This document shows, piece after piece, positions 1 through 8,290 of a DNA stretch of 64,000 nucleotides. The stretch is from Dyadobacter bucti. Its GTDB lineage: Bacteria; Bacteroidota; Bacteroidia; Cytophagales; Spirosomataceae. A model generated the notes under the pieces. It saw only the letters and a list, made by a program, of their open reading frames with translations. It was not told the origin of the DNA and ran no database searches. Location: positions 310,001 through 374,000 of the forward strand of contig NZ_SWFP01000002.1 of NCBI RefSeq assembly GCF_005869225.1, written 5' to 3'. The first letter of the stretch is position 1, and each line of letters starts with the position of its first letter. The position numbers and the translations under genes were made by a program.

Positions 1-1
1 C

Positions 2-346
2 TATAGTCTGACGCCCACAGACATCGACTCAGTAGTAACGAACATGAACAGCATTCGTGAGCATTATCTGAAAATGGGGTTCAACGAGGTTTACTTTTGC
101 CTCATTCCCAATAAGACAACCATTTGTGCGCCCTCCTTAGCCAATTACAACGGTCAGATTCCGGCAATAGAGAGCCACCCGAATTTGCAAGCCCCAACGT
201 TGTCGGTAATACAGTCCATCAAACCAAACCCCTCCTGGTTTCACAAGGGAGACGGCCACTGGAACGTCCATGGAAAGAGATTTTGGTTACGGACTGTGAA
301 CGGGCTGGTAGAAAAATGGAGCAAGAAAAATACACATAATCACTAA
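2..346 (+). CDS. C-terminal part of an SGNH/AlgX-like acyltransferase or hydrolase (5' end outside window)
   Basis: The reading frame is open from the first bases of the window, so this is the last ~114 residues of a larger protein; the ATG at 44 is internal. Near the C-terminus the stretch GDGHWNVHG matches the D-x-H-W block V of AlgX/AlgJ/DltD-type SGNH proteins, which carries the catalytic Asp and His. Such proteins O-acetylate exopolysaccharides together with a membrane MBOAT partner. The earlier segment (EVYFCLIPNKTTI) fits the alpha/beta core of that fold. It is followed 29 bp later by a multi-pass membrane protein on the same strand, consistent with a surface-polysaccharide locus extending to the left. 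The family assignment rests on one motif. Confidence 0.6.
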   Translation, partial: YSLTPTDIDSVVTNMNSIREHYLKMGFNEVYFCLIPNKTTICAPSLANYNGQIPAIESHPNLQAPTLSVIQSIKPNPSWFHKGDGHWNVHGKRFWLRTVNGLVEKWSKKNTHNH

Positions 347-375
347 GTATAGTTGCTTACTTCTAATTCAAAATC

Positions 376-2094
376 ATGCTGTTAACACAATTTCGGCAAT
401 CCGCACACAACATTAAACTGTATTTAGGCAATAATTCAAATCTCATCTCTACACTTATCTGGTTACTTATTTTCCTTACAATAAGCATTTTTTTCTACGC
501 AGTCTTTACGTTCTCATATAATTTCCCTTTTTACGACGACTTCGAAAATATCCTTTTGTTTGCTGAAAACTTCTCAAAGTCAAATAGCGCAGAGGAAAGA
601 TTCGTACTGCTATTTAAACAGAATTTCGATCATAGAGTGTTGTTTGCCAGACTGTTGATCATCCTGATGTATCTTGTGACAGGTGAAATAAACATTGATT
701 GGCTGATCGTCCTGGGCGATCTGACACTGATTGGTACTGCACTCATATTTTATCAATACCATGCGGCAAAGAAAATGTCACTTCTTGTCTTTTTCAGTAG
801 CATTTGCCTGCTTTTCCAGGTGCAGCATTATGAGGATTCCATTTCCTGGGCCACGTGCGCATTACAACATGCACCTGTTATTTTTCTCTCTCTCCTGAGC
901 TTTCACCTAGCATTAAATCGAAAAAATCTTTATCTGAGCGGTTCAATGGCTATTTTCTCAATGTTTACCAGTGCAAACGGTTTTTGCTCCATAGTGCTCT
1001 GGCTTCTTATAGCAGCCGTTCAAACCAATTCACTGAAAAAAATCCTTTTGCCCGGACTCATTGTGACACTCATAGCTGTCGCCCATTTATTTACCTTGAA
1101 GGTTCATTCCGGGTCAATCACTCAGCACATGACCAGCGATGTATGCAATAAGTTCTCTCTATTGTTGTCTTTCGCCGGGCTAATTGCAGATGTCAATATA
1201 CTGGATAACATAACCCCCAGTATTGTCTTGGGGGCCCTGTTCTTACTCCCGTTGCCGATTATGGTCATAAAGGTGATTGCAGGAAAATCGTCGGAAATTA
1301 CGACCCTGCAGTGGCTGTGCGGTGCCGGAATTACGATGCTTCTGTTTACCGGATTCTTAATAATTTTTACTCGTGGCGACAATTCCGATTTTTTAGGCTA
1401 CCGGATGGATCGCTACAAAATTTACGCAGCTTATTTCCCCCTGCTTGCCATTGTGTTCTTTGACGAATATTTGTCAATACCTGGAATAAGAAAGCCTGTT
1501 TGTATTTTGATCCCCATGCTGTCATTCATTTTTTGCGTTGGCACCTACTACGTTTACTATGGTAAGATAACGCATTACCAACAAGTAATTACCTCAGACC
1601 AAATCAATTCTTCATGGAGCAATACAATCTACAATCCATTGATTTTTAAAAACATATCTCCAAAATCTCTATTTACTTTCCAGCCAGCAAATCATTTCTT
1701 ACGGCAAAAAAGCAGCCTGGAAATATTGTTGAATGGTATAAACTGGAGATCGGTAAAACGGCGCGTAGCTGTGCAACGGAACGAAGACCGACATAAAATT
1801 GTTTTGAAAAACAACAGTTTCGGCATCGGTTACTCTCCGGGCTACGATGCGCTTTATATCGTTGCCGTTGATCGAGCCCATGGCCTACCCAAGTATCTTT
1901 TTGTTGTTGATAAAAATTATAAAAATTCGATAAAGCAATTCTACACCAGTTTTAAAAGGCCGATAAAAGAAGGATTTGCGCACACTATTTTTAAACATAA
2001 GCTCCAGAATGGGAAATACAATCTCTCGGTTGTAGCAATCCGCAAACATCAGATTGTTAACGTGAGTAGGATTGGCGAAATGGAGGTCAGGTAA
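376..2094 (+). CDS. multi-pass membrane protein of unknown function (possibly GT-C-like)
   Basis: A 572-residue protein with about nine to eleven hydrophobic helices covering residues ~25-400 and a soluble C-terminal region of ~150 residues. After the first helix comes an acidic loop, PFYDDFENIL, followed by FDHRVLFARL; an acidic motif after the first helix followed by many helices is how GT-C glycosyltransferases are built, but I do not recognise a named family. It starts 29 bp after the partial SGNH gene and likely shares its transcript, so a role in surface glycan assembly or export is the best guess. The C-terminal region (ALYIVAVDRAHGLPKYLFVVD) looks like a beta-rich extracytoplasmic domain. 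Confidence 0.6.
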   Translation: MLLTQFRQSAHNIKLYLGNNSNLISTLIWLLIFLTISIFFYAVFTFSYNFPFYDDFENILLFAENFSKSNSAEERFVLLFKQNFDHRVLFARLLIILMYLVTGEINIDWLIVLGDLTLIGTALIFYQYHAAKKMSLLVFFSSICLLFQVQHYEDSISWATCALQHAPVIFLSLLSFHLALNRKNLYLSGSMAIFSMFTSANGFCSIVLWLLIAAVQTNSLKKILLPGLIVTLIAVAHLFTLKVHSGSITQHMTSDVCNKFSLLLSFAGLIADVNILDNITPSIVLGALFLLPLPIMVIKVIAGKSSEITTLQWLCGAGITMLLFTGFLIIFTRGDNSDFLGYRMDRYKIYAAYFPLLAIVFFDEYLSIPGIRKPVCILIPMLSFIFCVGTYYVYYGKITHYQQVITSDQINSSWSNTIYNPLIFKNISPKSLFTFQPANHFLRQKSSLEILLNGINWRSVKRRVAVQRNEDRHKIVLKNNSFGIGYSPGYDALYIVAVDRAHGLPKYLFVVDKNYKNSIKQFYTSFKRPIKEGFAHTIFKHKLQNGKYNLSVVAIRKHQIVNVSRIGEMEVR

Positions 2095-2177
2095 GCGCAG
2101 ACTGATGATTTCTTTTGGTACAGATTTTTCGTAAATTCCGAGATACCACGAACTGCCATCTAAAACATCTTATCTCT

Positions 2178-2570
2178 ATGGAAATCAAATCGAACCACTC
2201 TACAGGAAACCGCCCGGACGGAGAAAGAATATTGGATGCGCCCTATGTTTTTACAGATATCCCAAGTTATCTGGAACAATTAAAATCGGAAAAATCATGG
2301 GTGAAAAACGACCGCAATGCAATTACCGTTTTCAAATCGGATAAAATTACCATTGTAGTAGCAGTGCTGAAATCAGGCGCGGTTGTAAATGACCACGCGA
2401 TAGACGAGTGCCTGACTTTTCAAGTGATTTCAGGGGAATTGAAAGTGGAAACCGAAGGCCGCACTTTTTACACCACGCCGGGCCAGATGATGACCTTTCA
2501 TGCAAAACATAAACACTCCATTCTGGCTCTTGCTGATTCAGAGATAATCATTACAACTTACAAAGGCTGA
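2178..2570 (+). CDS. small cupin-domain protein
   Basis: The ATG at 2178 gives a 130-residue protein; the longer frame upstream begins with TTG and encodes a sequence unlike a cupin start. Residues ~60-130 form a single cupin barrel: the first motif region is around VVNDHAIDECLTFQVISGEL and the second around PGQMMTFHAKHKHSILAL. Several of the usual histidines are shifted or replaced (DHAIDE rather than HxHxxxxE), so metal binding is uncertain. Small single-cupin proteins of this type often bind small ligands or act as stress-related oxygenases; the substrate cannot be told from sequence. It is followed by a convergent gene and a hairpin at 2595-2634. Confidence 0.65.
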   Translation: MEIKSNHSTGNRPDGERILDAPYVFTDIPSYLEQLKSEKSWVKNDRNAITVFKSDKITIVVAVLKSGAVVNDHAIDECLTFQVISGELKVETEGRTFYTTPGQMMTFHAKHKHSILALADSEIIITTYKG

Positions 2571-2594
2571 AAAGCTGGTTTACTATAAATCAAA

Positions 2595-2634
2595 CATCAC
2601 ATCATAAGGCATTTGATTCCTAAATGATGTGATG
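2595..2634. terminator. hairpin between convergent genes, probable bidirectional terminator
   Basis: An 11-bp perfect inverted repeat (CATCACATCAT at 2595-2605, ATGATGTGATG at 2624-2634) with an 18-nt loop lies in the gap between the plus-strand cupin gene (ends 2570) and the minus-strand MBL gene (ends 2655). There is no clear T-run on either side, so the terminator function is inferred from position. Confidence 0.45.
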
Positions 2635-2654
2635 CATGTTAGTAGGTGAACATT

Positions 2655-3623
2655 CTATTGGATGCTTTTCTGCATCTTTTGTCTTGACAGCAACGCCCAA
2701 CCCAATGCCGCGAGAGCTGTAACTGTGCTTATGGTTAAAAAAACCTGATATGGGTTTGAATGCTCCGGCGGTATTGATACCACACCAGTTCCATCAGTAA
2801 TTGCGGGAGTCATGGTGTAACGGCCGACCTCGGGCACTGCCTTTTCAGGAAAATAGTAAGCCAGTTCGATCAGTTCCTGCTGCATTTCTATCCCGGCCAT
2901 CGGTCTGCCGTGACCAGCCGCGACGACGTTCGGAAGCAGGGCCGCAAGTTTGCTTACAGAATCTTCGGCCTGAAGCCAGTTGCAAGTGAAATATTTGGGT
3001 GGCCCTGACAGAACCTTACGCTGAAAAATAACAGAGAAAACAGATTCCTGCCTGGTAGTAGCGAACGCGTCCCCGGCGATCAGCACCTTGTCCTTTTCCC
3101 GCCACAAACTAATATGTCCCGGTGAGTGGCCCGGCGTGTGAATATATTTCCAGTCAGATAAAACCGGGATTGTGGGCATGATATCGGGGAAAACACGAAC
3201 CCTGCTTCCAAGATTTAGCGCGCTGCTCGGATAAAGGTCCGCCAAATAAGAGACCAGCCCACCTCCTACGCTGGAATCCGGCGGTGGATACGCAGATTTC
3301 CCTGTCAGATAGGGAATTTCAAGATAGTGTGCGTAGACAGGTACGTCCCATTCTTCGGACAGCTTCTTTAAAGAGCCTACATGGTCAAAATGTCCGTGTG
3401 TGATAATGATAGCCGACGGCCGCGCGTTTTCGCCAAATAAACTGACAGCCATACGTTTGATCTTTGGGTAGGCAGTTTTAAGGCCTGCATCAACAAGTAC
3501 CCAGGAATTATCCGACGGATTTTCGATCATATAGACATTAACGAAAATGTCCCTCAAACCCCACACGCCTTCCGCAACTTTAAAATGGGAACCCTCATCA
3601 ACCTTTGTTGTTGTATTTTTCAT
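2655..3623 (-). CDS. MBL-fold metallo-hydrolase with C-terminal membrane anchor
   Basis: A 322-residue metallo-beta-lactamase-fold hydrolase. The zinc motif THGHFDH supplies H76, H78, D80 and H81; further ligands are in HTPGHSPGH, AGDAF and AAGHGRP. This is the general class that includes glyoxalase II, lactonases and N-acyl-hydrolases, and the substrate is unknown. Near the C-terminus (~293-314) is one hydrophobic helix followed by basic residues (SRQKMQKSIQ), so the protein is probably tail-anchored with the enzyme domain on one face of the membrane. There is no signal peptide. It is monocistronic by position. Confidence 0.85.
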   Translation of the reverse strand: MKNTTTKVDEGSHFKVAEGVWGLRDIFVNVYMIENPSDNSWVLVDAGLKTAYPKIKRMAVSLFGENARPSAIIITHGHFDHVGSLKKLSEEWDVPVYAHYLEIPYLTGKSAYPPPDSSVGGGLVSYLADLYPSSALNLGSRVRVFPDIMPTIPVLSDWKYIHTPGHSPGHISLWREKDKVLIAGDAFATTRQESVFSVIFQRKVLSGPPKYFTCNWLQAEDSVSKLAALLPNVVAAGHGRPMAGIEMQQELIELAYYFPEKAVPEVGRYTMTPAITDGTGVVSIPPEHSNPYQVFLTISTVTALAALGWALLSRQKMQKSIQ

Positions 3624-3712
3624 GTTTGTGCGGGATAAGTTTCAGGAATTATAAAGTAGCCAATGATTAAAATTATGCCACTTCCGATTTCCACAGATGT
3701 TTTAAAACGGAC

Positions 3713-3739
3713 AAAAAAAGGAGCGGCCTAAACCGCTCC
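3713..3739 (-). terminator. intrinsic terminator of the PA2169-type gene
   Basis: On the minus strand the sequence reads GGAGCGG, a 6-nt loop, CCGCTCC, then seven T residues. It sits ~25 nt past the stop of the minus-strand gene at 3764, a textbook Rho-independent terminator. Confidence 0.9.
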
Positions 3740-3763
3740 CCGCACTTGTCTGTCGATGAAATG

Positions 3764-4222
3764 TTAATGCAATACACTTTGAGCATCACGAAGCCTTTTG
3801 ACAGTATCGTGCCCGGCCCGCAAAGCAGCTTTTTGTTTTAGGATCAACTCGCGCAGTCCCGGCGTCAAATCCTCAGATTTAAGCGCTGATTCATATGCTT
3901 TTTGTGCAGCGTCTTCGCCGAATTCTGAACTTTCCAATGTTGTTTTTCTGTCATCTTTACTAAATGCAGCTCGCACATCCATCCAAACTCTGTAAAGTTT
4001 GCCGCTGAGCATTGTGCCGCTTGCAGGTTCACCGCCCAATTTATTTACCTCCGCATTCAACTCTGAAACGTGTTGCCTGCTGTGGTTCGCCAGATTGTTA
4101 AACAACGCCCTGATGTCGCTGTCAGTGGTTTCTTCATATGCCTTTTCATATCCTGCGACCCGGTCATTATTAATAAGTATCAGGTCATTCAGTACTTCAA
4201 TAGCTTCTGAGTTATTAGCCAT
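3764..4222 (-). CDS. PA2169 family four-helix-bundle protein (DUF2383)
   Basis: A 152-residue, highly helical acidic protein. It matches the PA2169/DUF2383 family: an N-terminal ferritin-like helix pair (AIEVLNDLILINNDRVAGYEKA), a middle helix with HSRQHVSELNAEV, and a C-terminal helix ending in LRDAQSVLH. Members are ferritin-like four-helix bundles, often induced by stress; no enzymatic activity is established that I know of. It is followed by an excellent intrinsic terminator at 3713-3739 and is probably transcribed alone. Confidence 0.88.
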   Translation of the reverse strand: MANNSEAIEVLNDLILINNDRVAGYEKAYEETTDSDIRALFNNLANHSRQHVSELNAEVNKLGGEPASGTMLSGKLYRVWMDVRAAFSKDDRKTTLESSEFGEDAAQKAYESALKSEDLTPGLRELILKQKAALRAGHDTVKRLRDAQSVLH

Positions 4223-4353
4223 GACTTTGATTTGTTTGGTAATGCGTCAAAAATGAAAAATATTATTCCACGACCGGAAATGAAGGTTTTTGAAGATTAC
4301 CTGGGGAGCTTTTTTCACCGTATAGACCGAAAATGGAGATTCAGGCGGAATCT

Positions 4354-4935
4354 TTACTTGTCGGCGCTCAGCTTTTTCCTGACTTTACTTAAAAATTCGG
4401 GAGAAAACCCAAGGTACGAGGCTATGTAGTGCTGTGCAACACGTTGTGGAATAGCAGGGTAACGGTTAAGGAAATCGAGGTACTTTTCGACGGCAGTTGT
4501 GGAAATCGTTCGAAAAAGCCTCTCCTGTAACTGAGCGAGATTTCTTTGTACCATCAGGCGAAACATCCGCTCAAAACCCGGAACGGCTGCAAGCAGCTTT
4601 TCCTTCGTTTCCGGCGTGAGGATCAATAGTTCACAATCTTCAAGGGTCTCAATGTACATGACACTGGGCTTCTGGCTGTGGAAGCTCGTAATATCACTTA
4701 CCCACCAGTCTTCTATTGCAAACTGCAGCGTTACTTCTGCCCCGGAGTGATCGATATGATAGGAGCGGATGCAGCCTTTGAGAATGTAGGCTTCAAACTG
4801 GCATACCTCGCCCTCCTGAAGCAAAAAGCTCTTTTTGGGATATGTTTTTTTTTGCAGCAATGAATCAAATTTTTCCAGATCCTGCGGAGTAAAAGGCATG
4901 CATCTGAGTGCATATTCATTGATTTTTTCAAACAT
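4354..4935 (-). CDS. Crp/Fnr family transcriptional regulator
   Basis: Starting at the ATG at 4935 gives 193 residues (MFEKINEYALRCMPFTPQDL). A start further upstream would overlap the preceding gene and adds a stretch not seen in the family. Residues ~25-130 form a cyclic-nucleotide-binding-like jelly roll (KKSFLLQEGEVCQFEAYILK, GCIRSYHIDHSGAEVTLQF), and ~145-190 a winged-helix DNA-binding segment ending in IASYLGFSPEFLSKVRKKL. The PRSAAL phosphate-binding cassette of true CRP is absent, as is usual in the large Bacteroidota group of this family, so the ligand is unknown. It is the last gene of the operon starting at 7617 and probably an autoregulator of it. Confidence 0.88.
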   Translation of the reverse strand: MFEKINEYALRCMPFTPQDLEKFDSLLQKKTYPKKSFLLQEGEVCQFEAYILKGCIRSYHIDHSGAEVTLQFAIEDWWVSDITSFHSQKPSVMYIETLEDCELLILTPETKEKLLAAVPGFERMFRLMVQRNLAQLQERLFRTISTTAVEKYLDFLNRYPAIPQRVAQHYIASYLGFSPEFLSKVRKKLSADK

Positions 4936-4951
4936 ATCAGCCAAAATTATT

Positions 4952-5257
4952 TCAGTTTTCCCCCAATGCGTGCCGGATTTCGGAATAAAGCAGCCCGCTG
5001 CCACCACCATAATGCCTTACGCAGACAATTCCCGGATCAGCGGCTTTACAAATTTCAAGTATGCGGCGTTCAATCTCATCGTCCATACCCACCCCCAAAA
5101 GTACCAAATCAAATTCGTTTCCCTGAAAGGCTATAACTGCTTCTTCATAAGAATTTGCTCCTACCCCAAACCAATCTTCATTTTTGTTGATAAGGCGGAT
5201 GATCGTTTCCAGTATTTCGGGATGATCGGCCAGGACCAGAATTTGTTTTTTCTCCAT
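4952..5257 (-). CDS. stand-alone receiver-like protein lacking the phospho-acceptor aspartate
   Basis: A 101-residue CheY-like domain: strand 1 KQILVLADH, helix, GVGANSYEEAVIAF, then EFDLVLLGVGMDDEIERRIL and a C-terminal helix. At the position of the phosphorylated Asp (normally DLVLLDVMM) there is Gly (DLVLLGVGM), and only one of the two acidic residues after strand 1 remains. This is therefore a pseudo-receiver that cannot be phosphorylated in the usual way. It lies 28 bp after pirin and 16 bp before the Crp/Fnr regulator. It may act as a protein-protein switch for its neighbours, but that is inference. Confidence 0.7.
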   Translation of the reverse strand: MEKKQILVLADHPEILETIIRLINKNEDWFGVGANSYEEAVIAFQGNEFDLVLLGVGMDDEIERRILEICKAADPGIVCVRHYGGGSGLLYSEIRHALGEN

Positions 5258-5285
5258 TTTACCCAAATTTACAATGCTTGTACAC

Positions 5286-6002
5286 TTACCATTTCATAGG
5301 TACTTCCATCACCAGCACACTGGCGTCGGTTACAGCTTTGATCGCTACCAAAGGAACATCCCAAACCCCATAACCATCTCTGGTATCCAAAGGCTGAGTA
5401 TTAACTATCACCTCCCCGCTGATGACAAAAACGTACACACCGTTCGCCTCGTTCTTCAGTCTATAATCGATTCCGAAACCACTTTCCAGATCACCCATAT
5501 GGAACCAGGCTTTCTGATTGATCCATACTCCTTCGTCATCCCGATGGGGCGACAGTATCTGTAATAATTTGTTTTGTCTGTCACCTTTGCTGTAATCCAG
5601 CTGGTCGTAGCGAGGTTCCACATTCAGCGCATCAGGATACAGCCATATTTGCAGGAAAGTGACTGGCTGGTCCTCGTCCTTGTTATATTCGGTATGGTAG
5701 ATACCTGTCCCGGCACTCATCGCCTGGATTTCGCCCGGGCTAATCACGGCAGTATTTCCCATGCTGTCCTGGTGTTCGAGTACACCTTCAAGAGGAATAG
5801 AAATAATCTCCATATTATCGTGCGGATGCCTTCCGAAACCCTTTCCACCATTCACGGTATCATCATTCAAAACGCGCAGTGCACCAAACTGCAGCCTTTC
5901 CGGATCGTAATTTCCATGAAAACTGAATGTCTGCGCGCTTTTGAGCCAGCCGTGATCCGCGTAAAAACGCGATGAAGCTTTATGCAAAATGCTATTGCTC
6001 AT
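5286..6002 (-). CDS. pirin family bicupin protein (quercetinase-like)
   Basis: A 238-residue protein starting at the ATG at 6002; the upstream TTG start is unnecessary. It has the pirin layout: an N-terminal cupin with metal-binding residues in GFGRHPHDNMEIISIPLEG and HQDSMGN, the signature IQAMSAGTGIYHTEYN, and a shorter second cupin (VYVFVISGEVIVNTQPLDTR). Related E. coli YhhW cleaves the flavonol quercetin, and many pirins act in oxidative or quinone stress. The gene overlaps the upstream esterase by 11 bp, so the two are translationally coupled. Confidence 0.92.
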   Translation of the reverse strand: MSNSILHKASSRFYADHGWLKSAQTFSFHGNYDPERLQFGALRVLNDDTVNGGKGFGRHPHDNMEIISIPLEGVLEHQDSMGNTAVISPGEIQAMSAGTGIYHTEYNKDEDQPVTFLQIWLYPDALNVEPRYDQLDYSKGDRQNKLLQILSPHRDDEGVWINQKAWFHMGDLESGFGIDYRLKNEANGVYVFVISGEVIVNTQPLDTRDGYGVWDVPLVAIKAVTDASVLVMEVPMKW

Positions 6003-6642
6003 GATCTTTTTCAATTTTATTACCTAAAATTTTTTCGTTGACCAACCGGATTTCTTCTGCCGAAATTGTATGCTGACGACCCGGGTAAATCGCGTAAGTC
6101 ACAAAAGCGTTCATACGTTCCAGTACTGCAATGCTCTCTTTGACCCTGCTTACCGGAACATGCGGATCGGGATCACCAGTTGAAATAAAAACCGGTGTCT
6201 GGCCAAAATCTCCGTGGTATTGCTCAGTATCCAGCGACTGACCTATCAAGCCGCCCGTGAATGCGATGATACCTCCGTAACGTTGCGCATTTCGAGCCGT
6301 ATATTCCAGCGTCAGACATGCCCCTTGCGAAAACCCTGCGAAATAGATGTTCTCGGGAGCAATCCCGGTCGCCACGATATCCGTAACAAGTTCACCGATA
6401 AGCTGCAAAGCTGAGTCCAGAGCAGGCTGATTTTGTTCCACTGGTGCCAGAAAACTATAAGGATACCAGCTGTTATTGGTCGCCTGAGGAGCATATATGG
6501 TCGCCCCTTCCAGATCCAGATGACGTTTCAGGGAAATAATATCTTCGGCGGAGCCGCCACGCCCATGCAACAAGACGACGGCCCTGGTGGCTTGTACGGC
6601 CGGAGTTCCGGCCGTAACTATTTGTTTATTATGCAGATACAT
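5992..6642 (-). CDS. alpha/beta hydrolase, phospholipase/carboxylesterase family (MhqD-like)
   Basis: A 216-residue alpha/beta hydrolase of the carboxylesterase/lysophospholipase group. The oxyanion loop is LLHGRGGSAEDI, the nucleophile elbow is AGFSQGAC with the Ser nucleophile, the Asp is in STGDPDPHVP, and the His is in YPGRQHTIS. Bacillus MhqD, from the methyl-hydroquinone-responsive operon, belongs to the same family. Here it lies directly between a ring-cleaving dioxygenase (36 bp upstream) and a pirin (overlapping), matching the mhq-type gene set. The substrate is not known; it may hydrolyse a ring-cleavage product. Confidence 0.88.
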   Translation of the reverse strand: MYLHNKQIVTAGTPAVQATRAVVLLHGRGGSAEDIISLKRHLDLEGATIYAPQATNNSWYPYSFLAPVEQNQPALDSALQLIGELVTDIVATGIAPENIYFAGFSQGACLTLEYTARNAQRYGGIIAFTGGLIGQSLDTEQYHGDFGQTPVFISTGDPDPHVPVSRVKESIAVLERMNAFVTYAIYPGRQHTISAEEIRLVNEKILGNKIEKDHEQ

Positions 6643-6678
6643 TGTTTTGAAATTTAAAGTACCGATACACGCCTACTT

Positions 6679-7617
6679 TTAAACCAAGCTGGGCAACACT
6701 TTCACTATCTGTGCCCGACGCGGCTCATATTGCGCTGGAAGCTGTAATCCGGATCCCAATTGTTCAACCGTTTCATCCGTTGCAAAACCAGGATTATCGC
6801 TTGCAATTTCAAACAAAACTCCACCTGGCTCCCGGAAATAAAGGGAATAGAAATAATTCCTGTCGATTTTATCCGTGATCTGATGTCCTGCATCGAGTAC
6901 TTTTTTACGGAATTCCATCAGGATATCGTCATTTGCTACCCTGAAAGCGACATGGTGAACAGAACCCCCAGCTACATGCCCCGCTCTTTCGCCAGGCGCC
7001 TCTACAAGATCGACGATGGCTGCGTTTTCAACTGCATCAGTCACAAACCGAAATCTGTTTACATGTTCTTCCAGCAAACGATAACCAAAAATATCGGTGA
7101 GGATTTTCGCTGTTTCTTCAATTTTATTGCTGGTAATCGTGATGTTGTGAAAACCACGGGTCGCATTTTCGGCGGTTACTTCGCTTGTTTCCCAGGGTGT
7201 CCGGTGATCAGCAATTTTAGGGACTGTCAATTCAAATTTCAGGCCGTCAGGGTCAAGAAAGGTAAGGTATTGCTCCCCAAACTTTTCCGAAACCTTATTA
7301 TAAGTTACTTTATTTGCTTCCAGCCTCTTCAACCAGAAATCCAGACTTCCCTCGGGAACGGAGTAGCCAATTTCGGTAACCTGCCTTGTTCCCCTTCTCC
7401 CGGCTGGAATCTGATCACCCCATGGAAAGAATGTAAGGATTGTTCCCGGTGTACCTTCTTTATCTCCGTAATAAAAATGATAGGTGTTTGGATCATCAAA
7501 ATTGACCGTTTTTTTCACCATTCTCAAACCCAATACGCGGGTATAGAAATCGTAGTTTCTTTTGGCGTCGCTTGCTATGGCAGTGATGTGATGTATGCCG
7601 TTGATTGTATTTTCCAT
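6679..7617 (-). CDS. ring-cleaving dioxygenase, two VOC domains (MhqO/MhqA-like)
   Basis: A 312-residue protein from the ATG at 7617; upstream in-frame sequence encodes a hydrophobic stretch that does not belong to the family. Two tandem vicinal-oxygen-chelate modules are seen: the first begins GIHHITAIASDAKRNYDFY, the second HNITITSNKIEETAKIL. Metal-ligand positions are in HHITA, HHVAFRV and VLFEIASD. Relatives MhqA, MhqE and MhqO of Bacillus are hydroquinone-linked extradiol dioxygenases. It is the first gene of the minus-strand operon dioxygenase-esterase-pirin-receiver-Crp/Fnr and probably gives the operon its function, opening quinol rings. Confidence 0.9.
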   Translation of the reverse strand: MENTINGIHHITAIASDAKRNYDFYTRVLGLRMVKKTVNFDDPNTYHFYYGDKEGTPGTILTFFPWGDQIPAGRRGTRQVTEIGYSVPEGSLDFWLKRLEANKVTYNKVSEKFGEQYLTFLDPDGLKFELTVPKIADHRTPWETSEVTAENATRGFHNITITSNKIEETAKILTDIFGYRLLEEHVNRFRFVTDAVENAAIVDLVEAPGERAGHVAGGSVHHVAFRVANDDILMEFRKKVLDAGHQITDKIDRNYFYSLYFREPGGVLFEIASDNPGFATDETVEQLGSGLQLPAQYEPRRAQIVKVLPSLV

Positions 7618-7723
7618 GATCATTAAAAGTTTAGTTCTTTTTGTTTTTGTTGATACAAAGATACCATGGACCGAAAGCCCAAAACATTGAACTAGGACAA
7701 GAAAGAATGAAAGGAGGAAAAAA

Positions 7724-8194
7724 TCAATTAAACGCAGCTCTGTCCCTGATGATCTTTTCCGCAGCCCGAAGTAAGGCATCGTCTTCGGTAATGCGCTTGT
7801 TTTGCTTTGCGGCCTCGAAATACACGCTCATTGGATACTTGCCCTCAAAGCCGGAATCTGTTTCTACCATTGGCACTTTCAGCCGCGCATGCCTGATACT
7901 TTCCAAGTCGCTGATAGACACGTAGCTAAGCTCCGGTTTACCCTGGCCCAGATCACAAAGACCAAAAGCAATGTTGTTTGCAGTGTCCAGCTCGGACAAC
8001 AACCAAATGGCTTTTCCATACTTTGAATGCAGTTTAACAACAGGTTCATGATCCTTACCCAGGTCGTTCTGAACTTCCAGGGCATTGTGAACCATAATTT
8101 CAAGCAGATTTTCCGGTATCATTTTGGACATGCCACAAAGGTAAGCGATAGATCCTTCCGGCAATAATTGTGATCGGAATTTAGTGACGTTCAT
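7724..8194 (-). CDS. DUF2958 domain protein
   Basis: A 156-residue protein. The central part (VVKLHSKYGKAIWLLSELD, FGLCDLGQGKPELSYVSISDL) and YPMSVYFEA match the DUF2958 pattern, in which a conserved Trp, Gly-Leu-Asp-Gly and ELGY are followed by the SLxEL and DLYFxP motifs. DUF2958 proteins are small, often found on plasmids and mobile elements, with no known activity. It is separated from the dioxygenase operon by 106 bp and probably has its own promoter. Confidence 0.8.
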   Translation of the reverse strand: MNVTKFRSQLLPEGSIAYLCGMSKMIPENLLEIMVHNALEVQNDLGKDHEPVVKLHSKYGKAIWLLSELDTANNIAFGLCDLGQGKPELSYVSISDLESIRHARLKVPMVETDSGFEGKYPMSVYFEAAKQNKRITEDDALLRAAEKIIRDRAAFN

Positions 8195-8290
8195 AGCTTA
8201 CCGTTCAATGTTCTGTCTTTTTGACTTGCTAACAAGCCCTGTAACCGTCAATTTGACATTCGCGAGATTCTGGACGTGTTTTTGATACCT

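Noticed and set aside
4936-5010. Longer start of the Crp/Fnr gene at 5010
   Set aside because: It would overlap the preceding receiver-like gene by 59 bp and adds residues outside the family; the ATG at 4935 follows that gene cleanly.
6760-7626. 288-residue plus-strand ORF opposite the dioxygenase gene
   Set aside because: It is the antisense of a clear two-domain VOC protein and has no recognisable domain; it is an open frame caused by codon use of the real gene.
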